A stretch of DNA of 64,000 nt from Martinezella rhizogenes (GCF_027460065.1 NZ_JAPYZZ010000002.1:186001-250000); one strand, 5' to 3'; shown: positions 51,656 through 61,404, counted from the first letter of the stretch. Translations and numbers: made by a program. Notes: a model not told the origin generated them from the sequence alone.

Positions 51656-53674
51656 ATGAAATGGCTCGCGGCATTACTTGTGTTTCTCGGGACGATTCCC
51701 ACCGTGGCGCAGGCACCGCTCCCGGATGTCGTACAGCAAGACATCTCGCCCGTGACGGCGCCTCCGCAGAAGATCGACGACCTGATGCGGCTGCTCAAAG
51801 ACCCCGAAATCAGCCGCTGGATAGAGGTACAGGCTGCGCAGAAAACCGGCACTGCGGCATCTGCAGAATCCAGCTCTCCTGAAACGACCTCGGTGGGTGA
51901 TGTGGTCAGGGAAATGGCGGCGTGGGAGGAACGCGCGCGCGGTCGTTTCCAAACGGTGATCTCGGCAATGCCGGATATTTCCGGTGAAATCGAGCGGGTT
52001 TTTCTTCGCCTGCGGGCGGACGCAACGGGTAATGGCCACACCACGGCCTCCATCGCCCTTTCCCTGTTCATCGCGCTGGGAATAATGGCGGAATGGTTTT
52101 TTCGCCGGCGGTGGCAACGGCACGGCAAGGGGATCGAACATTACCTGCCGACCCTTGTTTTCGCGGCTTTCATGGCAGCCTCATTATTTGCAATCGAATG
52201 GCCGTCCCTCGTTCGGCTGGTGGCCACCTGTTATCTTCTGGCCTTCGTTGCCTATCGCCTCGTGGCGACGGCCATCGGGCATGCCGCCCATCCGGAAGTT
52301 CACGGACGATTAAAGATAATCGTCGGCATTGGGCTCGCCATGACGGCCTCGACGGCAACAGGCACGATCCTCGAGGTTGATGCCAATGTTCTGCAAGCGG
52401 CCGTCTTTCTCGTTTCCTGCATCATGCTGGGGCTTTCTGTCGAACTCGTCTGGTACAGTGCCAACCGAAGTGTCGCGACAAAGATCCTGCTTTGCCTTTA
52501 TCTTGCGGGTGTCTGGCTGCTCTGGTGCCTTGATCTCAGAACAGCCTTCTGGATCGGCCTCTATATTCTCCTGCTTCCCCCCATGATGCGTGCCATCGGC
52601 CACGCCATACGCGGCTATGTTGCGGTTCACTTCCTGATGCCGGCGTCGGACAGCCGGAGCGTCCTTCTCGTTCGCGGCGCCCGAGCGGCGATCACCGGGC
52701 TTGCCATTGCCTGGATAGCCGTCGTCTGGGACATGGACGGCCACATGATCGGCCATGGCGACCCGCACACAGCGACACTGTTCTACGGATTTCTGAAAAG
52801 CACCGTCATAGTGCTACTCGCCGATCTGGTGTGGCATCTCACCAAGGCCGCCATCGATCGAAACATCATGACGGCCCCGGCCGGTTCGGAGGCCGAAAAT
52901 CCCGCGGAGGAAACCCACGCCACCCGCCTTCACACGCTGCTTCCGATTCTGCGCAACGTGCTGGCGGTTTCGCTTTTCATCGTCGCAGGTCTCGTCATCC
53001 TCGGCCAGCTCGGTGTCGATATCGGTCCGCTGATAGCCGGTGCAGGCATTTTCGGCGTGGCGATCGGTTTCGGCTCCCAGGCGCTGGTGCGCGATGTCAT
53101 CAGCGGCATCTTCTACCTTTTTGACGATGCCTTCCGGGTCGGCGAATATATTCAGGCGAAGAACTACAAGGGCACGGTGGAAGGTTTCAGCCTGCGTTCG
53201 GTCAAGCTGCGACATCATCGTGGGCCGCTCTTCACCGTTCCCTTCGGCGAACTCGGCGCGGTCGAAAATATGAGCCGGGACTGGTCCAAGATAAAATTTT
53301 CCGTCACCGTGCCCTATGACACTGACATCGAGAAGGCCCGCAGGATCGGCAAGGCGATCGGTCAGGAGCTGCTGGGGGATCCGGAACTCGGGCCCCTTTT
53401 CATCCAGCCCCTTAAAATGAAGGGTGTCGAGGAATTTGGCGAATACGGGATCGCCATCAGCTTCGCCATGGTCACCGTGCCGACCAGCCAGCAAAGTTTC
53501 ATCCGCCGCTCCGCCTACGCGATGCTGCGCGAGGCCTTCCAGAAAAACGGCATCGCCTTCGCCCAGCCAAGCATTCAGGTCGGCGGCGGCAAGTCGCCGG
53601 AGGCCGCAGCCGCAGCCTACCAGTCGCAGCTCCCCACCAGGGCAGGCGAGCAGGAAGACAGAACTAATCCTTAG
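51656..53674 (+). CDS. Large MscS-family mechanosensitive channel with signal peptide
   Basis: The 672-residue reading starts at MKWLAALLVFL after a CGGAAG site; the longer frame upstream is not used. A signal peptide is followed by a 100-residue acidic/Pro-rich periplasmic segment, then roughly ten hydrophobic helices. The MscS core is GVDIGPLIAGAGIFGVAIGFGSQALVRDVISGIFYLFDDAFRVGEYIQ, then VEGFSLRSVKLRHHRGPLFTVPFGELGAVEN. The C-terminus is polar. Such channels (MscK/YbdG-like size range) relieve osmotic downshock. Its last 11 bases overlap the AraC gene on the other strand. Confidence 0.92.
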   Translation: MKWLAALLVFLGTIPTVAQAPLPDVVQQDISPVTAPPQKIDDLMRLLKDPEISRWIEVQAAQKTGTAASAESSSPETTSVGDVVREMAAWEERARGRFQTVISAMPDISGEIERVFLRLRADATGNGHTTASIALSLFIALGIMAEWFFRRRWQRHGKGIEHYLPTLVFAAFMAASLFAIEWPSLVRLVATCYLLAFVAYRLVATAIGHAAHPEVHGRLKIIVGIGLAMTASTATGTILEVDANVLQAAVFLVSCIMLGLSVELVWYSANRSVATKILLCLYLAGVWLLWCLDLRTAFWIGLYILLLPPMMRAIGHAIRGYVAVHFLMPASDSRSVLLVRGARAAITGLAIAWIAVVWDMDGHMIGHGDPHTATLFYGFLKSTVIVLLADLVWHLTKAAIDRNIMTAPAGSEAENPAEETHATRLHTLLPILRNVLAVSLFIVAGLVILGQLGVDIGPLIAGAGIFGVAIGFGSQALVRDVISGIFYLFDDAFRVGEYIQAKNYKGTVEGFSLRSVKLRHHRGPLFTVPFGELGAVENMSRDWSKIKFSVTVPYDTDIEKARRIGKAIGQELLGDPELGPLFIQPLKMKGVEEFGEYGIAISFAMVTVPTSQQSFIRRSAYAMLREAFQKNGIAFAQPSIQVGGGKSPEAAAAAYQSQLPTRAGEQEDRTNP

Positions 53675-54557
53675 TGCCGGCTGGCAATTGCCAGCGCTGG
53701 GTCTGGTCGAACTGCCGGCGGTAATCACCTGGCGTCATGCTTCTGGCCGCACGGAACTGGCGCGAAAAATGCGCGGCATCGGAAAAGCCGGTCTCCTCGG
53801 CGATCCGGGCGAGAGACAGATCCGTCTGCGCGAGCAGACGGCATGCACCACCAACACGCAACTGGCCGACATATTGACTGATGGTCATGCGGGTGGAGCG
53901 CTTGAAAAGCCGCTGCAACTGGCTGTCACTGAGATGTGCTATCTCGCTCAGGGGCTTGATGCTGATGGCCCCGGTATAATGGGCGTGAATATGATTGAGC
54001 ACCCGTTGCATGCGCGCCCGGTCGCGCGGCACGGTGCTCGCCGTCACTTCCCCGGCAGAAAGCGGCCTGCGGTTGGACGCGCGGGAGAGATCGACGAGAA
54101 CGCCAAGCAGCGTCAATATCTGCTGTTCCGGCGCGATTTCATGCAGTGTCGCCAGACGCTCACGCACTTTCGCCAGCGCGTCGTCGCCGAAACAGATGCC
54201 GTGACCGCTTTCAACGAGCAGCGGCTTGATGGCCATCAGTTCCGGCGTCAGCGCGATCAGACCCTCGATCCAGTCGCGGGTAAACCAGCAGACCACCGCG
54301 CGATGAACACCCGGCGCTTCTATCAAGCCGTGCGACTGCCAGGCATGCGGCAGGTTCGGGCCGAGAAGAACAAGATCACCATCGCCGTAGCTTTCCACCG
54401 AATCCCCGACAAAACGCATGCCGGCGCTGTTGAGCGTCAGGGTCAGCTCGAATTCGGGATGGTAATGCCAGTTGAAGGGAAATTCGGGCAGACGGCGATC
54501 GAACAGTAGCCACGAACGGTCGGACGGGACGCTGACGGCCTCGAACCACGGCTCCAT
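53664..54557 (-). CDS. AraC-family regulator beside the GMC/shikimate-like genes
   Basis: The 297-residue reading starts at MEPWFEAVSV. An N-terminal cupin-like sensor (WHYHPEFELTLTL, GPNLPHAWQ) is joined to a C-terminal helix-turn-helix pair (SISIKPLSEIAHLSDSQLQRLFKRSTRMTISQYV-type, LARIAEETGFSDAAHFSRQFR). It resembles the AraC protein of the pentitol locus in layout. It is divergent from the GMC oxidoreductase gene, 136 bases away, which it likely controls. It overlaps the MscS stop on the opposite strand. Confidence 0.88.
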   Translation of the reverse strand: MEPWFEAVSVPSDRSWLLFDRRLPEFPFNWHYHPEFELTLTLNSAGMRFVGDSVESYGDGDLVLLGPNLPHAWQSHGLIEAPGVHRAVVCWFTRDWIEGLIALTPELMAIKPLLVESGHGICFGDDALAKVRERLATLHEIAPEQQILTLLGVLVDLSRASNRRPLSAGEVTASTVPRDRARMQRVLNHIHAHYTGAISIKPLSEIAHLSDSQLQRLFKRSTRMTISQYVGQLRVGGACRLLAQTDLSLARIAEETGFSDAAHFSRQFRAARSMTPGDYRRQFDQTQRWQLPAGTKD

Positions 54558-54693
54558 CTCTTTCGACCTTTCTCGCAAATCACGGCAGCAGAATGCGGCA
54601 ATCATACAAGAAAACGCCGCAAGCGGGAATGGTCGATCCAGCCGCGATGATTATCCTCGGTTAAAAAGCAGACCATGAGGAGAACGAAGAAAC

Positions 54694-56277
54694 ATGTCTT
54701 TCGGTCCACAGGGAGACCCCGGCGGCAAACCCGATATCGTCATCATCGGCTCTGGCGTCGGCGGAAGCGCGGTCGCGCTGAAACTTGCCGCGACGGGTGC
54801 GAAAATACTGATCATCGAGCGGGGCGAAAAACTGCCGAACGAACCCGAAAACGCCGATGCGGACGCCGTTTTCGTTCAAAGCCGTTATCGCACCACCGAT
54901 CTCTACCGCGATGAAACCGGGCGGACCTATCGCCCCGGCCAATATTATTACGTCGGCGGCCATACCAAATTCTACGGAACCGCCATGTTCCGTTTTCGCG
55001 ACCGCGACTTCCGCGAAGTTGAGCATAAGGATGGGATCTCGCCAGCATGGCCTGTTTCCTATGCGGAACTGGAGCCATTTTACGCCGAGGCCGAACGGTT
55101 TTTCGGCGTCAGGGGCCGGGCCGGAGACGATCCGACCGAGCCGCCGCGCTCAACACCCTACATCCATGCGCCGATCCCACACGAGCCCGTCATCGGCCGT
55201 GTGGCGAAGGGCTTCGAGCGGCTTGGCCTGCGCCCCTTCCATATGCCTTCGGCAATCGACTATGGCCCCGGCGGCCTCTGTCGACGCTGCGGCACCTGCG
55301 ATGCCTTCGTGTGCCGTTTCGATGCCAAGGGCGATGCCGAGACCCGGCTTCTGCGCCCGGCATTAAGACACCCAAATGTCTCGCTGCTGACCGGCGCGCG
55401 GGTGCGTCGGCTGATTGCCGATGAGGATGGCAAACATATCGTGGCGGTGGAAATCGAACGGGCGGGCGAAATCACGACAATCGAGGCGCCGCTTTTCGTT
55501 CTCTCGGCGGGTGCCATCAACTCCGCCCTCATCCTGCTTCGCTCGGCAAACGAGAAAAACCCGAACGGCCTTGCCAATTCCTCCGGCGTGGTCGGCCGTT
55601 ACCTGATGAACCACCATCTGAGCGGGCTGATGGGCCTGTTGCCCTTCACCGTCAACGACACACGCTTCCCGAAAACGATGTCGCTCAACGATTTTTACGA
55701 AGGCACGCCGGGCGATGCGGCCGCCCGCGGCAATGTCCAGATGCTGGGCAACATTCAAGGCCCGATGATCCGCGCCGCCTATCCCTGGATACCAAAACCT
55801 CTGGCCAATCTCCTCGCCCGACACAGTGTCGATTTTCTCGTCATGTCGGAGGACACGCCGAAACATGACAGCCGGGTAAAGCCATTGGGGGAAAATGGGG
55901 CGGAGGTGATCTACCGTCCCGGCGACCGGGAAGCCCATCAGCGATTTGTGCGGCACATGCGTTCCTTGTTGAGAAAAAACGGTTTTCCCGTCGTTCTCGG
56001 CCATTCCTTCGGCATCGAGGCGCCATCGCACCAATGTGGCACCGTGCGCATGGGTGACGACCCGAAAGAGGCGGCGCTCAATTCCCTTTGCCGGACCTAC
56101 GATCACCCCAATCTCTATGTCGTCGATGCCGGGTTCTTCCCGTCCTCGGCAGCTCTCAATCCCGCGCTCACCGTTGCGGCACAGGCGTTGCGTGTCGGTG
56201 ATCATATTCGTCAAAGCCGGTTTTCAAGCCTTCGCGCCCATGACATTTCATCCACGGAGAACAACGATGCCCCATGA
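54694..56277 (+). CDS. GMC-family oxidoreductase with four-cysteine motif
   Basis: A 527-residue flavoprotein. The FAD-binding start is IVIIGSGVGGSAVALKLA at residues 15-32. Substrate-side motifs GGHTKFYGTAMFR and the C-terminal catalytic region HQCGTVRMGDDP and AALNPALTVAAQAL (His and Asn) are complete. Cys196, Cys199, Cys202 and Cys207 (CRRCGTCDAFVC) form a CxxCxxCx4C cluster seen in GMC dehydrogenases of the gluconate/glucoside/glucose type, where cysteines may bind iron-sulfur; here it may be a redox site. No signal peptide is present. It is cotranscribed with the AroE-like gene (11-base overlap). The substrate is not identified, likely a sugar or cyclitol derivative. Confidence 0.85.
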   Translation: MSFGPQGDPGGKPDIVIIGSGVGGSAVALKLAATGAKILIIERGEKLPNEPENADADAVFVQSRYRTTDLYRDETGRTYRPGQYYYVGGHTKFYGTAMFRFRDRDFREVEHKDGISPAWPVSYAELEPFYAEAERFFGVRGRAGDDPTEPPRSTPYIHAPIPHEPVIGRVAKGFERLGLRPFHMPSAIDYGPGGLCRRCGTCDAFVCRFDAKGDAETRLLRPALRHPNVSLLTGARVRRLIADEDGKHIVAVEIERAGEITTIEAPLFVLSAGAINSALILLRSANEKNPNGLANSSGVVGRYLMNHHLSGLMGLLPFTVNDTRFPKTMSLNDFYEGTPGDAAARGNVQMLGNIQGPMIRAAYPWIPKPLANLLARHSVDFLVMSEDTPKHDSRVKPLGENGAEVIYRPGDREAHQRFVRHMRSLLRKNGFPVVLGHSFGIEAPSHQCGTVRMGDDPKEAALNSLCRTYDHPNLYVVDAGFFPSSAALNPALTVAAQALRVGDHIRQSRFSSLRAHDISSTENNDAP

Positions 56278-57115
56278 CTTTCTCGCCGAGATAACCGGCT
56301 CCTTCGCCATGCCGGCCGGGGAGAACCCAACGGTCGCCATGATCGAGGCTGCCTATCAGCATCACGGCCTGAACTGGCGCTATATCAATCTGGAGGTCAG
56401 CCCTGAAAACCTGAAGGATGCCGTGGCGGGTGCGCGTGCGATGGGCTGGGCCGGTTTCAATTGCTCCATTCCCCACAAGGTCGCGGTCATAGAGCATCTC
56501 GACGGCCTGGGAGAATCCGCCGAGATCATCGGCGCGGTCAACACCATCGTCCGGCGGGGCGAAAGGCTGATCGGCGAAAACACCGATGGCAAGGGTTTCG
56601 TCAAGGCGCTTCGCGACGTCATCGATCCCAAGGGCAAGAAGGTCGTGCTGTTCGGCGCTGGCGGGGCAGCGCGTGCGGTGGGTGTCGAGGTGGCACTCGC
56701 CGGTGCCGCGCATATCACCATCGTCAACCGCAACCGGGAACGTGGTGAAACCGTGGCGCGGCTTATTGACGAAAAGACGCCCGCCACCGCCGTCTTCGCC
56801 GCATGGCAAGGTGCCTTCGCCATTCCCGAAGCGACGGATATCGTCATTCACGCCACCTCGGTCGGCCTTTATCCCGATATAGACGGCCTGCCCGACATCG
56901 ATCTGAAAACGCTGCGTCCATCCATGGTCGTTGCCGATGGCATCCACAATCCACCGCGCACGCGGCTGATCCGCGCCGCAGAGGCCGCGGGCTGCAAGAC
57001 GGCCGATGGTCTCGGCATGCTGGTCAATCAGGGCGTCATCGGCATCAAATATTGGACCGGAGTCGATGTCGACGCCTATGTGATGCGGCAGGCGCTCATC
57101 GAGCTCAATCTCTAA
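56267..57115 (+). CDS. Shikimate dehydrogenase-like protein (AroE superfamily, atypical)
   Basis: The 282-residue reading starts at MPHDFLAEITG after a GGAGA site, overlapping the GMC stop by 11 bases. It shows the catalytic lysine in FNCSIPHKV and the asparagine/aspartate of GENTDGKGF, the NADP loop VLFGAGGAARAV and ADGLGMLVNQGV at the end, all typical of shikimate dehydrogenases. The substrate clamp SxS (HSxSP) is absent: the segment reads FAMPAGENPT. It may act on another cyclic or sugar acid (YdiB/RifI/Ael-like families). Its coupling to a GMC oxidase suggests a two-step oxidation, inference. Confidence 0.84.
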   Translation: MPHDFLAEITGSFAMPAGENPTVAMIEAAYQHHGLNWRYINLEVSPENLKDAVAGARAMGWAGFNCSIPHKVAVIEHLDGLGESAEIIGAVNTIVRRGERLIGENTDGKGFVKALRDVIDPKGKKVVLFGAGGAARAVGVEVALAGAAHITIVNRNRERGETVARLIDEKTPATAVFAAWQGAFAIPEATDIVIHATSVGLYPDIDGLPDIDLKTLRPSMVVADGIHNPPRTRLIRAAEAAGCKTADGLGMLVNQGVIGIKYWTGVDVDAYVMRQALIELNL

Positions 57116-57191
57116 GGGCATCGATAGGCGAAACGAACGCTCCTCCTGCCGGAGACGCGCTTCATCCACGATGGGCATTTGAACAATTGAA

Positions 57192-57214
57192 GGGAGGGGC
57201 AAGATGCCCCTCCC
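57192..57214. terminator. Bidirectional terminator between convergent AroE-like and AKR genes
   Basis: A perfect 10-bp stem (57192-57201 with 57205-57214) and three-base loop. On the minus strand it is followed by TTCAATTGTTCAAAT. It lies 76 bases after the + strand gene and nine bases after the - strand gene. Confidence 0.8.
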
Positions 57215-57223
57215 CTCCGGATA

Positions 57224-58057
57224 TCAGGCAGCCTTGTCCCAGACCGGCGCAAGACCATCCGGCGAGACGATGCGGCCACCCGGAACAGCCAGAGCATGGA
57301 TGGCGGCCATTTCATCGGCCGAAAGTGCGAAGTCAAAAATCGCAAAATTTTCGGCAACGCGAGCCTCGCCAACCGTCTTGGACAGCGCAATGACGCCCTC
57401 CTGCTGAACGAGCCAGCGCAGCACCACCTGCGCGACCGACTTGCCGTGTCGGGCACCTATATCCTTGAGGACCGGATCGTTAAAGACCTTGCCATCGGCC
57501 ATGCCGAAATAGCCGGTGACCGAGATGCCGGCCTTTCTTGCCGCGGCGCCGACCACGTCCTGATTGAGATAAGGATGGTACTCGATCTGGTTGGTGACGA
57601 TCGGTGCCTTGGAGAGCTTGACCGATTCAGCCATCAACCCGGTATTGAAGTTGGAAACGCCGATGTGGCGAACCTTGCCGGCCTCCTTCACCTCGTTTAG
57701 CGCACCGATCTGCTCGGCAAGCGAAACCGCTTCATTCGGCCAGTGCAACAGAAGCAGATCGACATAATCGGTCTTCAGCTTCGTCAGGCTCTCTTCGACG
57801 GATTTGATGAAGGCGTCATGCCTGTAATTCTCGACCCAGACCTTGGTGGTCAGGAAGATATCGCCGCGAGCGACGCCGGAATTAGCGATGGCTTCGCCAA
57901 CTTCCGCTTCATTGCCATAAATCTGCGCGGTGTCCACATGGCGGAAACCGGCCTTCAGCGCATGCGGAACGATCCTGAGAACATCGGGGCCGGGCATGCG
58001 GAAAGTGCCGAAGCCGAGGGCCGGAATGGTGGCGCCATTGGCGGTTACGTTGTGCAT
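57224..58057 (-). CDS. Aldo/keto reductase (DkgB-like)
   Basis: A 277-residue TIM-barrel reductase. The catalytic tetrad is visible: Asp and Tyr in VDTAQIYGNE, Lys in LTTKVWVE, His in LLLLHWPN. Further hallmarks are GVSNFN, QIEYHPYL and the C-terminal NADPH-binding segment SKTVGEARVAEN. Similar enzymes reduce 2,5-diketogluconate, methylglyoxal and other aldehydes. The ribosome site GGAGA precedes the ATG. It is 14 bases after the LLM flavoprotein gene and likely cotranscribed with it. Confidence 0.9.
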   Translation of the reverse strand: MHNVTANGATIPALGFGTFRMPGPDVLRIVPHALKAGFRHVDTAQIYGNEAEVGEAIANSGVARGDIFLTTKVWVENYRHDAFIKSVEESLTKLKTDYVDLLLLHWPNEAVSLAEQIGALNEVKEAGKVRHIGVSNFNTGLMAESVKLSKAPIVTNQIEYHPYLNQDVVGAAARKAGISVTGYFGMADGKVFNDPVLKDIGARHGKSVAQVVLRWLVQQEGVIALSKTVGEARVAENFAIFDFALSADEMAAIHALAVPGGRIVSPDGLAPVWDKAA

Positions 58058-58071
58058 TGGTTTCTCCTTGG

Positions 58072-59094
58072 TTATTCCGCAGCGGTCTTCGCCGGGGAGG
58101 ATTGGCGGTTGAGGACAGGCAGGACATCGCGCGACAATTCATCGATCACCTCATCGAGCGGCCGCCGCGAAGGCCGCAGCAGAAGTGCGAGATGATCGAC
58201 GCCGGCGTCTTCCAGCGCATTGAGATGGTCGATGAAGGCATTGCGCCCGAGCCGCGCGCCGAAACGGCGCGGTGTCGGTCGCTCGCCCGGATCGTCAGCG
58301 AGATCGAGGTGGAAAGCACTGACAAAGGCGCCGCGCGGCAGGCCGAGGCTTTTGCGGGCGGCAGTCCAGTCCCGCGCCTGGGCGGCGAGCCGTTCCAGCC
58401 CGTTGGGATAGACGAACCGCCCTTCCATATTGGCGGCGATCCACTCCGGGGACTGTTGGCCCTGCCCGGCAATAATCATCGGAATCTGCGACTGCAGCGG
58501 CTTCGGCAGCAGATCGAGGCCCGGTTCGATCCGGCCGTCACCGAGCGGCAGGCCGGCCTTTCCGGCATCGCGCAGATAGGAGACGGCAACACGAAACGCT
58601 TCGCCGCGGCCCTCGAAATCGAGACCGAGCAGCGGATATTCCACCGGCCGGTCGCCGGAGGCGACGCCGAGGATCAGCCGGCCGCCGGAAAGCTGATCGA
58701 CGGAGGCTGCGGCCTTGGCGACCATCATCGGATGACGTAGCGGCAGGACGATGGCCGCCGTGCCGAGCGCCACGTTTTCGGTGATACCGGCGAGGTAACC
58801 GAGATTGACGAAGGGATCATAGACCGAACCGGCATCGCCGAAATTATTCGGATCGAAGACCGGCACGTCGCGCATCCACACAGCGGCGAAACCGGAGCGG
58901 TCGATCTGGCGGATGAGAGCGGGATAGCGGGTGAGATCGGGAACGCCGAAGGGACGGCCTTCCCGGGCGCGCTGTTCTTCCCGTTCCTGCGACCAGTCAT
59001 TGTCGAGCGGCAGCTCGATGCCCAACGTCAGGCCGCCCGCAGGTTTGCGAATGAGGTCAAGCGCAGAAGAATGGCCTGTGTTTGAAGGGGACAT
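58072..59094 (-). CDS. LLM-class flavin-dependent oxidoreductase
   Basis: A 340-residue F420/FMN-type luciferase-like protein. Hallmarks are GVPDLTRYPALIRQIDRSGFAAVWMRDVPVFDP, the TAAIVLPLRHPMMVAKAAASVDQLSGGRL region and GVASGDRPVEYPLLG. It resembles the subgroup with a Gly-Ile-Glu-Leu-Pro start. Such enzymes are monooxygenases or reductases with unknown substrates. It lies between the MFS exporter and the aldo/keto reductase gene on one strand. Confidence 0.85.
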   Translation of the reverse strand: MSPSNTGHSSALDLIRKPAGGLTLGIELPLDNDWSQEREEQRAREGRPFGVPDLTRYPALIRQIDRSGFAAVWMRDVPVFDPNNFGDAGSVYDPFVNLGYLAGITENVALGTAAIVLPLRHPMMVAKAAASVDQLSGGRLILGVASGDRPVEYPLLGLDFEGRGEAFRVAVSYLRDAGKAGLPLGDGRIEPGLDLLPKPLQSQIPMIIAGQGQQSPEWIAANMEGRFVYPNGLERLAAQARDWTAARKSLGLPRGAFVSAFHLDLADDPGERPTPRRFGARLGRNAFIDHLNALEDAGVDHLALLLRPSRRPLDEVIDELSRDVLPVLNRQSSPAKTAAE

Positions 59095-59158
59095 CAGAAT
59101 TCTCCGGAATAAATCGGGGGGGGTTCGGCCCGGCGCCCATGTGCCGGGCCTTCAGGCA

Positions 59159-60340
59159 TCAGGCGGCCTTCAGCACGGGGGCTGCACGGCGGTCGAGTGC
59201 GCCGCTCCAGATGGTCAGTAGCAGGGCGACCGCGACGAGGATGGCGCCAACCCACGGGGTTGATACGAGGCCCAGCGGCGATTCAACGACCAGACCGCCG
59301 AGCCATGCACCGATGGCGATGCCGAGGTTGAAGGCGGCGATGTTCAGCGCCGAGGCGACATCGACGGCACCCGGACGGTGTTCCTTGGCGAGCTGCACGA
59401 CATAAAGCTGCAGGCCCGGGACATTGGCAAAGGACAGGAAACCGAGAGCTACCAGCGTGATGAGGGTCAGGACCGGCGAGACAGCGGTGAAGGAAAAGAC
59501 GAGCAACACGATGGCTTGCGCCAGGAAGAGGCCGATCAGTGCCTTGACCGGATTGTGGTTGGCGATCCTGCCGCCGCCGATATTACCGGCAGCAATGGCA
59601 ATGCCGTAGAGCACAAGGATCAGGCTGACGCTGGATTCGGAAAAGCCGGTAACATTCTGAAGGATCGGCGCCAGAAAGGTGAAGGCGACGAAGGTGCCAC
59701 CGTAGCCGAGAGCGGTCATGGCGAAGACGATGAGCAGGCGGCCGGAACCGAGCACGCGGACCTGATCGAGAATGCTCGCCAGAGGGGCTTTTTTCAGCGT
59801 GTTCGGCAACAGGGCAGCAATACCGGCAAGGGCAACGATGCCAAGAGCGGCCACCACCCAGAAGGTCGCACGCCAGCCGAAGACCTGACCGATATAGGTG
59901 CCGATCGGCACGCCGGTGACGATGGCGACCGTCAGACCCATGAACATCATGGCGATGGCAGAGGCGCGACGGTTTTCCGGCACGAGATCGGCGGCGATGG
60001 TAGAGCCCACCGAGAAGAAGACGCCGTGAGCGAAGGCCGCAAGGACGCGGGCGACGAGCAGAAGCTCATAGCTCGGCGACAGGGCCGCGACGGTGTTGCC
60101 GACGATGAACAGGGCCATAAGGCCAAGCAGTAGCGGCTTTCTTTCAATCTTGCCGGTGAGCGCCGTCAGGATCGGCGCGCCGAAGGTGACGCCGAGCGCG
60201 TAGACGCTGACGATGAGGCCGGCAAGCGGCAGGGTAATGTGGAGATCGTTCGCCACCGTCGGCAGAAGACCGACAATGACGAACTCCGTTGTTCCGATCG
60301 CATAGGCCGCAATCGTCAAGGCGAAGATGGCTAGGGGCAT
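59159..60340 (-). CDS. MFS exporter (AraJ/YdhP-like DHA1 family)
   Basis: The 393-residue reading begins at MPLAIFALTIAAYAIGTTEFVIVGLLP, a hallmark of sugar-efflux/AraJ type transporters; the ATG follows GAGAGGAA, and the longer frame upstream is not used. Twelve helices are predicted. Motif A variants appear at GAPILTALTGKIERK. It is divergent from the LysR gene at 60496. The likely role is export of a small metabolite or drug. Confidence 0.87.
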   Translation of the reverse strand: MPLAIFALTIAAYAIGTTEFVIVGLLPTVANDLHITLPLAGLIVSVYALGVTFGAPILTALTGKIERKPLLLGLMALFIVGNTVAALSPSYELLLVARVLAAFAHGVFFSVGSTIAADLVPENRRASAIAMMFMGLTVAIVTGVPIGTYIGQVFGWRATFWVVAALGIVALAGIAALLPNTLKKAPLASILDQVRVLGSGRLLIVFAMTALGYGGTFVAFTFLAPILQNVTGFSESSVSLILVLYGIAIAAGNIGGGRIANHNPVKALIGLFLAQAIVLLVFSFTAVSPVLTLITLVALGFLSFANVPGLQLYVVQLAKEHRPGAVDVASALNIAAFNLGIAIGAWLGGLVVESPLGLVSTPWVGAILVAVALLLTIWSGALDRRAAPVLKAA

Positions 60341-60495
60341 GACAGGTTCCTCTCCGCTCACCGCCCGGGTGAGGGTTGCAGGGACAGCGTCGCTGTCGGT
60401 TGGAATTGCTGTGATGCAATATGGTCGAAGAGGGCTTGTGTGATAATCGACACCATTGGATAAATAGCTTTGAATTGAATTCACAGGATGGACAC

Positions 60496-61404
60496 ATGGA
60501 CAATCGCACCGGCGAAATGGAGGTGTTTGTGAGCGCTGCGGAATTGCAGAGTTTTTCGGCAGCGGGACGACGCCTGAAACTCTCGCCATCGGCCGTCAGC
60601 AAGCTCGTCACCCGCGTCGAGGACCGGCTCGGCACCCGCCTGCTCGTCCGCTCCACCCGGATGATGACGCTGACGCCGGAGGGGGAAATCTACCTCGCCC
60701 GGGCCCGGCGGATTCTGGCCGATATCGCCGAGACGGAGCAGATCGTGGCAGCGGGTGGAAAACTGGTACCGCGGGGACTGCTGCGGGTGAATGCTTCCGT
60801 TGGTTTCGGCGAAAGGTTTCTCCTTCCGCTCGTACCGGCCTTTCTCGAACTCTATCCCGAAGTCCAGCTCGATATCTCGCTGACTGATGGCATTATTGGT
60901 CTGATCGAGGAGCGGACGGATATCGCCATCCGCTCCGGGGCCATGGATGACTCATCCCTGAAAGCCAGGAAACTGCTCGAGAGCCGGCGGGTCATTATCG
61001 CGTCGCCCTCCTACATAAAACGGCACGGAATGCCGAAAACACCGGCCGATCTCGCCGCCCATAATTGCTTCAGTTTCAATTTCCGGCGCAGCCTCAATGA
61101 GTGGCCGTTCCGTGATCCGGGATCGACGGAAATCTACCGCCTGCCGGTATCCGGTAACAGTTCCGTCAACAGCGGCATGATTATGCGCCGGCTCTGCCTT
61201 GCCGGCACCGGTCTCGGCCGGGTGGGCCAGTTCCATGTCCAGCCCGACATCGATGCCGGGACGCTCGTCCCCGTGCTGGAGGACTACAATCCCGAAGATA
61301 TCGAAGAAATTCATGCCGTCTTCGCCGGACATGAGCACCTTGCGACCCGCATCCGCGCCTTCATAGACTTCCTGGCTGAACATGTCGGCAAGGACCGGGC
61401 ATAA
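60496..61404 (+). CDS. LysR-family regulator, divergent from the MFS exporter
   Basis: The 302-residue reading starts at MDNRTGEMEVFVSAAELQSF, with AGGATGG upstream. The helix-turn-helix is SFSAAGRRLKLSPSAVSKLVTRVEDRLGTRLL; the substrate-binding part has LRVNASVGFGERFLLPLVPAFLELYPEVQLDI. It probably controls the divergent MFS/LLM/AKR unit. The 155-base intergenic region contains GTGT-N8-ACAC (about 60438-60453), a candidate LysR site. Confidence 0.87.
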   Translation: MDNRTGEMEVFVSAAELQSFSAAGRRLKLSPSAVSKLVTRVEDRLGTRLLVRSTRMMTLTPEGEIYLARARRILADIAETEQIVAAGGKLVPRGLLRVNASVGFGERFLLPLVPAFLELYPEVQLDISLTDGIIGLIEERTDIAIRSGAMDDSSLKARKLLESRRVIIASPSYIKRHGMPKTPADLAAHNCFSFNFRRSLNEWPFRDPGSTEIYRLPVSGNSSVNSGMIMRRLCLAGTGLGRVGQFHVQPDIDAGTLVPVLEDYNPEDIEEIHAVFAGHEHLATRIRAFIDFLAEHVGKDRA

